Below, one piece after another: positions 1 to 5,190 of a stretch of DNA of 6,029 nucleotides. Each line of letters begins with the position of its first letter. Position 1 is the first letter of the stretch. Below the pieces are notes generated by a model. The model ran no database searches. It had not been told where the DNA came from and worked only from the letters and a program-made list of their open reading frames with translations. The stretch spans positions 1 through 6,029 of the forward strand of contig WRML01000152.1 in NCBI GenBank assembly GCA_009777165.1. The letters are read 5' to 3'. Made by a program: the position numbers and the translations under genes. The stretch is from Kiritimatiellota bacterium (lineage in GTDB: Bacteria > Verrucomicrobiota > Kiritimatiellia > RFP12 > UBA1067).

Positions 1-272
1 TCCCCAATCATGGTTTGCATCAGGTTCGCGGCGAGGCGGGGTTCTTTTTCAACCGCCGTGACATGGGCCCCCCTCTGGAGCAGGGCCTCCGTGAGTACGC
101 CCAGCCCGGGCCCGATCTCCAACACGCGCTCCCCCCCCTGGACGCCGGACGCCTCGACAATCGCATCCAGCACGTTGCGGTCAATGAGGAAATTCTGCCC
201 CATCGCGCGGCTCGGGTGAAACCCGTTCGCAATGCACCAGGATTTGACTTGCGAGGGAGAGGTGAGGTTCAT
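1..272 (-). CDS. rsmA: 16S rRNA (adenine(1518)-N(6)/adenine(1519)-N(6))-dimethyltransferase RsmA, N-terminal 90 residues (3' end cut by window edge)
   Basis: RsmA (KsgA) uses S-adenosylmethionine to dimethylate two adjacent adenines near the 3' end of 16S rRNA late in small-subunit assembly, in the cytoplasm. Reading minus from the ATG at 272-270 gives MNLTSPSQVK, then the family signature MGQNFLID (residues 24-31). SAM-binding motif I, VLEIGPGLGVLT, follows at 50-61, and an acidic ribose-binding position in AVEKE lies near 73-77. The frame stays open to base 1, so about two thirds of the protein, including the catalytic NLPY-type motif, is outside the window. An in-frame TAA in the upstream repeat and the typical N-terminus fix the start at 272. 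No Shine-Dalgarno is visible, because the upstream bases belong to the heptad repeat. The gene follows the surA-like gene at 111 bp on the same strand. Family identity is firm from the motifs; how it is expressed across the hairpin is unknown. Confidence 0.93.
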   Translation of the reverse strand, partial: MNLTSPSQVKSWCIANGFHPSRAMGQNFLIDRNVLDAIVEASGVQGGERVLEIGPGLGVLTEALLQRGAHVTAVEKEPRLAANLMQTMIG

Positions 273-274
273 GA

Positions 275-385
275 GGAATGAGAAATTAGGAATTAGGAAT
301 TAAAAATGAGGAATTAGGAATTAGAAATTAGGAATCCATACCATCCCTCCTAATTCCTAATTTCTAATTCCTCATTCCTCATTTC
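275..385. repeat. Two opposed arrays of 7-bp repeats (consensus GGAATTA) filling the surA-rsmA gap
   Basis: On the plus strand, positions 275-330 hold eight contiguous heptads in perfect register: GGAATGA, GAAATTA, GGAATTA, GGAATTA, AAAATGA, GGAATTA, GGAATTA, GAAATTA, followed by a partial GGAAT. Positions 351-385 hold five heptads of the opposite orientation (TAATTCC, TAATTTC, TAATTCC, TCATTCC, TCATTTC). Only about 13-15 bases in the middle (336-350) are not repeat. The rightmost heptad overlaps the stop codon of the surA-like gene, and the leftmost ends two bases from the rsmA start codon. Heptameric short tandem repeats are known from other bacteria, notably filamentous cyanobacteria. The role of this one is unknown. 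Confidence 0.85.
305..383 (-). terminator. Long AT-rich hairpin after the surA-like gene, possible transcription attenuator or terminator
   Basis: The arms at 305-335 and 353-383 are complementary over 31 positions with one mismatch (T315 against C373), enclosing a 17-base loop. In the minus-strand transcript the first arm begins directly after the stop codon of the surA-like gene. The second arm ends in a run of five T residues (positions 307 down to 302, partly inside the stem). The position suits a terminator or mRNA-stabilising hairpin. However, the stem is AT-rich rather than GC-rich and the T-run is short, and it would separate rsmA from its only visible upstream promoter. It may simply be a by-product of the opposed heptad arrays. 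Confidence 0.35.
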
Positions 386-1373
386 ATTTCACTTCCGGCA
401 GTTTGAAGACGCTGATGTACGCCGCCTCGTCGCGCAGGCGGCTGACCCAGTCCTTGTACATCTTTTCGGATTTCTCCATCCTCAGGTGCCCTTCCACGAA
501 TTGGGCGGCCTCGTCGAACGTGAGCATGCGCATATCCTGCTGCTCGTCCTTGCGGATGATATACCCGTAGTCCTTCAGCATGATGAGGGGCGATATCTGG
601 CCGGGCCGCAACCTGGCGAGGACACCCACGATGTCCTCGTGGAGGACTTCCTCGGGGTTGATTTTCCCCCAGGCCCCCCCGGAGGTGGCCTTCGAGTCGC
701 AAGAGTATTTCCGCGCCAGGTCCGCGAAGGAAACGGTCCCCTCCTGGAGCGCGGCAACGATGATCTGCGCGCGTTCGTCGACAGTCCCCTCGGCCTCCTG
801 CTCCGGGGGGGCCAGGACGATCATGCTGAGTGCCACCGCCGTCTCCGTCTGGTATTTTGCCTTGTTCGCTTCGTACTCCGCGCGGATTTCCAGCGGCGTG
901 ACCGTCACCCGCCGGGTGACATACTGGTAGCGCATGGCTTGGAGAATCAGATCCTCCTCCACCTTTTTCTTGTACTCTTCATTCGTGATTTTCCGATCCG
1001 CCAGCCAATCGTACAGTTGCGTCATGTCACCGTCGAAATAGGTGGAGACGGTTTCGCGGATATGGGCATCCACTGCCCACGGCTGGAGCTGGACGTTACT
1101 CTTCTTGGCGTACTCGAGGATGAGGCGTTGGTCAATCATCGCGTCCAGTACCCGCTGGTACATCTTCAGCTTCCACTCCATCTGCTGGCTGCGCGTCATG
1201 TCCTGCGACGGTTTCCCCACCTGTATCATCACCTCGGAGATGGTGATGGTCGCGTCATTAACGTACGCCGCGACGCCATCCAACAACATGGGCGAATGTG
1301 TCCCCGCCTCGTTTTGCGCCCAACACGCCGTGCCGGCCATTGCCAGAGCCGCGGCAAACAGACTTCTCTTCAT
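384..1373 (-). CDS. SurA-type periplasmic parvulin peptidyl-prolyl cis-trans isomerase / chaperone
   Basis: This 329-residue exported protein looks like a SurA/PrsA-type folding factor, which isomerises prolyl bonds and chaperones envelope proteins in the periplasm. Residues 1-19 form a signal peptide (basic MKR, a hydrophobic stretch, then CWA before Q20). The cysteine at 17 lacks a good lipobox, so a lipoprotein is unlikely. Residues 33-165 match the helical SurA N-terminal domain, opening with LDGVAAYVND and containing LDAMIDQRLILEYAKK. Residues about 178-275 form one parvulin domain, with FADLARKYS (216-224) and the hallmark SGGAWG (231-236), then LRPGQIS (255-261) and DYGYIIR (268-274). 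A charged helical tail ends the protein. It has one parvulin domain, whereas E. coli SurA (about 428 residues) has two. The ATG at 1373 has AAGGGGGAG just upstream and lies 8 bp after the previous stop, which suggests translational coupling. The function of the family is well known; its specific clients here are inferred to include the upstream pseudopilin-like proteins. Confidence 0.88.
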   Translation of the reverse strand: MKRSLFAAALAMAGTACWAQNEAGTHSPMLLDGVAAYVNDATITISEVMIQVGKPSQDMTRSQQMEWKLKMYQRVLDAMIDQRLILEYAKKSNVQLQPWAVDAHIRETVSTYFDGDMTQLYDWLADRKITNEEYKKKVEEDLILQAMRYQYVTRRVTVTPLEIRAEYEANKAKYQTETAVALSMIVLAPPEQEAEGTVDERAQIIVAALQEGTVSFADLARKYSCDSKATSGGAWGKINPEEVLHEDIVGVLARLRPGQISPLIMLKDYGYIIRKDEQQDMRMLTFDEAAQFVEGHLRMEKSEKMYKDWVSRLRDEAAYISVFKLPEVK

Positions 1374-1374
1374 G

Positions 1375-1383
1375 CTCCCCCTT
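1375..1383 (-). promoter_or_regulatory. Ribosome binding site of the surA-like gene, overlapping the upstream stop codon
   Basis: AAGGGGGAG ends two bases from the ATG at 1373, and its first two bases are part of the TAA stop (1384-1382) of the large cassette gene. This overlap points to termination-coupled reinitiation of the two genes on one message. Confidence 0.7.
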
Positions 1384-4300
1384 AATTGTCCAACTGTTTA
1401 AAGAATAAGATTTGGTGTTCATGGTAACCATCCGTCCGGAACTCCGGGACGATGGAAGTGCTACTCCCCGTCGGTGGTTCTTTCCTTGTCTGCCACCATG
1501 GCGAGCGTCGGAACAGATGGGCATAGGTGCTTTCAAACCCGTTTACCAACTGGTACCAGGATGATCGATCGTAGTTCAGCGCATCGTCCTTGTTTACGGT
1601 GAGGATGTCATCCTCCGGGCGTTTCTTGGGGTAGGGGTCTCGCCAGACGAGGGCGACGGCTCTCCCGCCCGCGAGCGACTTGGTCTCGGCGCCTACCGCC
1701 GGCGCGGTTCGCTCCGCCTGCAGGATGTAGAGGAACAGTTGCTGGCGGTCCGAGAACGCGTCCAGCGAGAACGAGTAGAGCATCTTGCGGTCAACCTCGC
1801 AGAGGGGCAACCCCACGTCCTTGCCAAAGATGGTTTGGGATGGGATGCCGGGGGTCGAGGGGGGCGCGTACCACGAGTCCTTTAACCCCGGGTAGACCGT
1901 GCGGATGGACCTGTAGGGTCTGCCGGCGGACAGCCCCGTGTGTCGCGAGACGGTTTCAGTGTCAACCGTGAAGGTGAGGGCATCCAGCCATGCGTCCACA
2001 AACAATTTCCATTGCGCGGACTTGTTGTTGCCAATGTAATTGTTTTGATACTTCTCGTCGACGCAGTTCTGGTTGGCGGTCCAATAGTCATTGGGTGTGC
2101 GGTGGATTGCGGCCTCCAGCACGGTGTCGAGCGGGGAGAGGGGGTTCACCCGCGTCTTGGAGCCGGCGCACGTCCCGTCCGCGTTCGCGGCGTAGAAATA
2201 CTCGAACACGGGATCGTGCGTCTGCGTGACGGGATCGCCTGCCGACCCGTCCCCTGTGTGGTTGTACAGGCGGATCGTTCGGTAATACGCGTCGCTGTCG
2301 TCAACCGTGGGGTCTCTTCCCGTCCGATCACGAAAATGCACGCCTTCCCCATTCCTCCCCTTGCTTTGGTCAAAGTCGTATGGGCGGATGATGAAGCCCA
2401 ATTCTCCCGGGGACTGCAAGACCCCCGTATTGGAAACGGACATGAAGATGTCGCTATCCCGCCCATCCTGCCCCAAAAAGCCGCGAACAATCGCACTGAT
2501 CCCGATTGGCGGAATATTGTTGCGGTCGCCCGAGATCACCCAGTTTGAAGCCCGGTGGTTGAAACGCGGGTCCGGCACTTCTAAGGAGTACCACTCCATC
2601 TCGATTGGAATCCCGTCCGCCTTGCCTGACATTCCCGGAATCATGCCGGAAAAGAACGATTGGAAGTAGATTTTGGGTGTCAGCTCAAAGTCCGCATCCG
2701 AGATGTCGTTGAGTGTCGCAGGAGGTAACGTATACCGATATTGCGGCATAAAATCCACAACCGTATTGCTTTGCTTCTCCTTCACCCACACATACACGAT
2801 CAACGCCGTGCGGAATCCCTCTGCCTGGGGTGTGGTGTCACCTGCTACGGTCGCTAACGTTGGTGTCAGTTCATCATCGGAGGCCTCAAACGTAATGCCA
2901 ATATCCGCAGAGGTGTAGAAGCTGGCATCCTCCATTGAGGTCACGGTGGACGGGGTAAATTCATAGGGTTTCGTTGTGGTGAAACGCAAATAAGTGGATG
3001 TCGGCGTATTCGCGCGGCTCGGGAAACTCATGGTCTTAAAATCGGTGTCCGCTCTTTCATACCGAAGCCATCCGGCAGCCTCAACCGTGAACGAGTCGGT
3101 GGAACGCCCCGGCGGCAGATCCTTGAACGGCCAGCACAACCGCACCTTGATGCCAGAGTTGGCTGCGGCGAGTTTGGCGTCAGACAGCGTGTTGCCTATC
3201 GTCCCAATGCCGCCGCCGATCAGCTGCGCATAGACGGTCGTGGTTGAGGGGGTCCCTTGTTTTGTTTCGACATAGTATTTCGGGGCCATGAAGTTCGGGA
3301 TGAGGATTTGGCTGACCATGGGCGCGAGTTTGACGGACGGGACATCCACGCGCCGCGGGATGGTGTTGTCGGGGGCAAGGTAATCCGCGAGCATGGTCGC
3401 GAACGCACTGCTGAGTGCAGAGGCATCGATCGCCTCCACCATCTCGGTTCGGCCGTTTGGCAAACCCCCTGCCGGGAAGGTGGCTTGTAGCGCGGCCTTG
3501 AATTCGGGGCTCAGTTTAGGGTCGGAGGCATTGAGGTCTACGAGGGGGGGGGTCTGCAGGAAGTTGCAGGGCTTGAACCCGTCGCGTTCCTTTCGCGGCT
3601 CGGGTTTTGCCATACCGCCCGTGGTCAGCACGTGGTTCTCGGCGCCGTTGAACGCGTAGTCTTTTGCGCTGTTGTTGCGGAGGAAGGTCTGGTAGGGGCT
3701 GTCCGTCGTATCCCCATAGTTCGCCCCTGGCGCAAAATACTGTTGGGTCGAGGCTTTCCCGGGTTGCATGCAGTTGTAGAAGTCCTGGAGCGTCGCGTAG
3801 TACACGTCGTTGCTGCGTTGTTTCTGGAACGCCTCAGGATCTGTGAAGAGGTGGGCGATGTTGACACCGTTCGAGACACTGCGGGCCAGCACGGACGCAT
3901 CGTTCACGTCAATCATGTCCGAGAGGTTGACACAGATGTAGCTATAACGCCCCACGGGGGATTCAAGCCCCGAGTTGGTGGCGACGCAGTCGGTGTTGCT
4001 GTTGATACGTATGGCGCTTTGGATCGGCATGCTGAGGGATCGCCATTTCGCACCGGGGATCACGTCGGTATCCAAATTATCCCGCGTCAGGATCGCGTTG
4101 AAACGGACATCGTTCACGAGGATGGCGGGGAGGAACCCCAGCGCCTCGGGGGAGAGGACCCGCGCCTCCCGCCGGTTGTCGCCCTTGGCATCCTTGTCGT
4201 TTGTCGCCTTGGTGTCGGCCGGGGACGCGCGGATACGGCTGACCCTGCCATTGCGCGTTGTCCAGTCCGGGAACCGGCTGTTGCGGTCTTCGACCCGGAG

Positions 4301-4504
4301 CTCGGCGTCAATCTCGTCAATCGCGCGGTACAGCCCTGTCTCCAGCAAGTGCCGCGCCGAGAGCGAGTGCATATAGGTTGACGTCGCCTGCCGCTCGACC
4401 CGCATATACACGGCGAAGGCGACCGCACTGACGGTGATGAATGCCAGAAACCCCAGTACCACCAAGAGGGCTGTCCCCCGCTTCTTATCCTTGAATATGC
4501 TCAT
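1382..4504 (-). CDS. Large pseudopilin-cassette protein resembling Verru_Chthon cassette protein A (GspK/PilX-like N-terminus)
   Basis: A 1040-residue protein anchored by one N-terminal helix. Residues 1-10 (MSIFKDKKRG) are basic and 11-33 are hydrophobic (TALLVVLGFLAFITVSAVAF). A helix rich in polar residues follows and contains ARHLLETGLYRAIDEIDAEL, the pattern of GspK and PilX minor pilins rather than a GFTLIE-type prepilin. The remainder is a long, probably beta-rich exported portion. Segments that recall the Verru_Chthon A family are EWYSLEVPDPRFNHRASNW (about 634-653), QSPGELGFIIRPYD (about 692-705), GGRAVALVWRDPYP (946-959) and the C-terminal HEHQILFFKQLDN. GspK is normally near 330 residues, so this is about three times longer. 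By analogy with GspK it could cap a pseudopilus tip, but that is inference. The start has AGGTGAGG upstream and no better in-frame alternative. The flanking genes are the GspG-like pseudopilin (22 bp upstream) and the surA-like gene (8 bp downstream). A lower-GC patch covers residues about 480-620. Family assignment is from memory of conserved phrases, so the molecular function is uncertain. Confidence 0.75.
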   Translation of the reverse strand: MSIFKDKKRGTALLVVLGFLAFITVSAVAFAVYMRVERQATSTYMHSLSARHLLETGLYRAIDEIDAELRVEDRNSRFPDWTTRNGRVSRIRASPADTKATNDKDAKGDNRREARVLSPEALGFLPAILVNDVRFNAILTRDNLDTDVIPGAKWRSLSMPIQSAIRINSNTDCVATNSGLESPVGRYSYICVNLSDMIDVNDASVLARSVSNGVNIAHLFTDPEAFQKQRSNDVYYATLQDFYNCMQPGKASTQQYFAPGANYGDTTDSPYQTFLRNNSAKDYAFNGAENHVLTTGGMAKPEPRKERDGFKPCNFLQTPPLVDLNASDPKLSPEFKAALQATFPAGGLPNGRTEMVEAIDASALSSAFATMLADYLAPDNTIPRRVDVPSVKLAPMVSQILIPNFMAPKYYVETKQGTPSTTTVYAQLIGGGIGTIGNTLSDAKLAAANSGIKVRLCWPFKDLPPGRSTDSFTVEAAGWLRYERADTDFKTMSFPSRANTPTSTYLRFTTTKPYEFTPSTVTSMEDASFYTSADIGITFEASDDELTPTLATVAGDTTPQAEGFRTALIVYVWVKEKQSNTVVDFMPQYRYTLPPATLNDISDADFELTPKIYFQSFFSGMIPGMSGKADGIPIEMEWYSLEVPDPRFNHRASNWVISGDRNNIPPIGISAIVRGFLGQDGRDSDIFMSVSNTGVLQSPGELGFIIRPYDFDQSKGRNGEGVHFRDRTGRDPTVDDSDAYYRTIRLYNHTGDGSAGDPVTQTHDPVFEYFYAANADGTCAGSKTRVNPLSPLDTVLEAAIHRTPNDYWTANQNCVDEKYQNNYIGNNKSAQWKLFVDAWLDALTFTVDTETVSRHTGLSAGRPYRSIRTVYPGLKDSWYAPPSTPGIPSQTIFGKDVGLPLCEVDRKMLYSFSLDAFSDRQQLFLYILQAERTAPAVGAETKSLAGGRAVALVWRDPYPKKRPEDDILTVNKDDALNYDRSSWYQLVNGFESTYAHLFRRSPWWQTRKEPPTGSSTSIVPEFRTDGYHEHQILFFKQLDN

Positions 4505-4509
4505 CGTTA

Positions 4510-4518
4510 CCTCACCTT
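4510..4518 (-). promoter_or_regulatory. Ribosome binding site of the large cassette gene
   Basis: AAGGTGAGG lies five bases before the ATG at 4504, inside the 22-bp gap after the TAA of the GspG-like gene. It supports this start codon and co-translation with its neighbour. Confidence 0.65.
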
Positions 4519-4526
4519 TTGTTCCC

Positions 4527-5147
4527 TTATCGTTGTATCGCCGGCCGGTTCCGGTTGGGGAACGAGACCGCTGCCGTGAAATGCTCTTCGATGTTCGGGG
4601 GCTTTTGTGGCGTGATCTTCAATCGGTAGGGCATGCCCCACGGGTCGCGGAACGCCATGCCCCCCGGCCCGTCCTTCAACTGCACATTGAGATAGACGCG
4701 CCTCCGTTCCTCCTCGGTGCTGCCCACCCCCCCCAACAGGTTCCTGAGCACATTCTCCGTGGCGTCCACGGCCTCGCCATCCGAGATGACCATGTCGGTG
4801 GGCCAGTCGTCATTCGCCGCCTCGTAGGAGAACCACGCGCCGATGAGCTGGCGGATTTCCGCGTTCGCCTTGGCGATGCGCGCCTGGCGCATCGCCTGGG
4901 CCAGCCCCGTGTACGCCAACGCCATTAACATCCCCAAGATGCCGATCACCACCAGCATCTCCAGCAACGTGAAACCGCGTTGAGCGGAGAAACGCCTCAT
5001 TGTAAGAGGGCTTTCAGCCCTAACGGCGTGCGGACATTCTTGTCCGCGCTGTGCATGGCTTCTTCTTGCGGACAGGAATGTCCACACTCCGTTAGCCAGA
5101 TGGCGTTCAGTCCTGCCGTAACCAAATCCTGTCACTGTCTTCTCCAT
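4527..5147 (-). CDS. GspG-like major pseudopilin (prepilin-type N-terminal methylation protein) with a repeat-extended leader
   Basis: A type II secretion/type IV pilus-like subunit. The core signal is RFSAQRG|FTLLEMLVVIGILGMLMALAY, with predicted prepilin peptidase cleavage after a glycine, methylation of the phenylalanine, and the conserved glutamate at +5. A single hydrophobic helix (about 20 residues) follows, then an amphipathic stretch QAMRQARIAKANAEIRQLIGAW up to residue 105. The globular tail contains FRDPWGMPYRLKI (167-179), matching the DPWGxPY motif of GspG pseudopilins. Two starts compete. ATG 5147 (206 residues) has an excellent AAGGAG at 7-nt spacing but gives an unusual 58-residue leader. 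ATG 5000 (157 residues, MRRFSAQRG, a normal 9-residue leader) has no clear Shine-Dalgarno. The extra 49 codons are largely a palindromic repeat. I list the longer form because of its ribosome site, but the mature protein is the same either way. It lies between the GspJ-like gene (43 bp) and the large cassette gene (22 bp). Confidence 0.85.
   Translation of the reverse strand: MEKTVTGFGYGRTERHLANGVWTFLSARRSHAQRGQECPHAVRAESPLTMRRFSAQRGFTLLEMLVVIGILGMLMALAYTGLAQAMRQARIAKANAEIRQLIGAWFSYEAANDDWPTDMVISDGEAVDATENVLRNLLGGVGSTEEERRRVYLNVQLKDGPGGMAFRDPWGMPYRLKITPQKPPNIEEHFTAAVSFPNRNRPAIQR
5008..5020. repeat. Short perfect hairpin abutting the palindromic element
   Basis: GGGCT (5008-5012) and AGCCC (5016-5020) pair around a 3-base loop. 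It abuts the 5020-5095 palindrome, sharing base 5020, and lies seven bases from the alternative prepilin start at 5000. If ATG 5000 were used, this hairpin would occupy the place of its ribosome binding site. Confidence 0.55.
5020..5095. repeat. 76-bp palindromic repeat element inside the leader of the GspG-like gene
   Basis: The arms 5020-5047 and 5068-5095 are inverted copies matching at 25 of 28 positions, with a 20-base spacer (5048-5067). Each arm is itself a small hairpin: GCGGACA-TTCT-TGTCCGC at 5030-5047 is a perfect 7-bp stem, and the other arm keeps GGACA/TGTCC. The element is bounded by CTAACGG and CCGTTAG. Nested palindromes of this kind are typical of REP-like or small non-autonomous repeats mobilised by a transposase elsewhere. 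No transposase and no clear target duplication is visible here. A partial second copy lies at 5927-5946. Confidence 0.8.
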
Positions 5148-5154
5148 TGGGTTA

Positions 5155-5160
5155 CTCCTT
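5155..5160 (-). promoter_or_regulatory. Strong ribosome binding site supporting the 5147 start
   Basis: AAGGAG lies seven bases upstream of the ATG at 5147, the best Shine-Dalgarno in the window. It sits at the downstream end of a heptad array and is the main argument that translation begins ahead of the palindromic element rather than at 5000. Confidence 0.7.
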
Positions 5161-5161
5161 A

Positions 5162-5189
5162 TTACCTTTTACCTCTAACCTCTGACTTC
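5162..5189 (-). repeat. Short heptad array between the two pseudopilin genes
   Basis: Read on the minus strand, the gap between the GspJ-like stop and the GspG-like start contains four contiguous 7-mers: GAAGTCA, GAGGTTA, GAGGTAA, AAGGTAA (consensus RAGGTWA). TAAGGAG, which carries the ribosome binding site, follows. Period and purine bias resemble the heptads at 275-385, although the consensus differs. Confidence 0.6.
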
Positions 5190-5190
5190 T

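Noticed and set aside
20..232. A 70-codon minus-strand frame near the left edge
   Set aside because: It is an out-of-frame reading of rsmA; the correct frame gives MGQNFLID and the SAM-binding motif.
275..385. CRISPR array
   Set aside because: Units are 7 bp with no spacers and the two halves are in opposite orientation, which is a short tandem and inverted repeat, not CRISPR.
486..1385. A 299-codon open frame on the plus strand
   Set aside because: It lies entirely opposite the surA-like gene, whose signal peptide and parvulin motifs are clear. Its protein has no recognisable domain, and long antisense frames are common in GC-rich genes.
3632..4381. A 249-codon plus-strand frame opposite the large cassette gene
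   Set aside because: It is rich in Val, Arg, Gly and His, as expected of an antisense frame, and has no motif or ribosome binding site.
5020..5095. Intrinsic terminator between the pseudopilin genes
   Set aside because: The stem is strong, but no T-run follows in either direction. It lies inside an open reading frame downstream of a good ribosome binding site.
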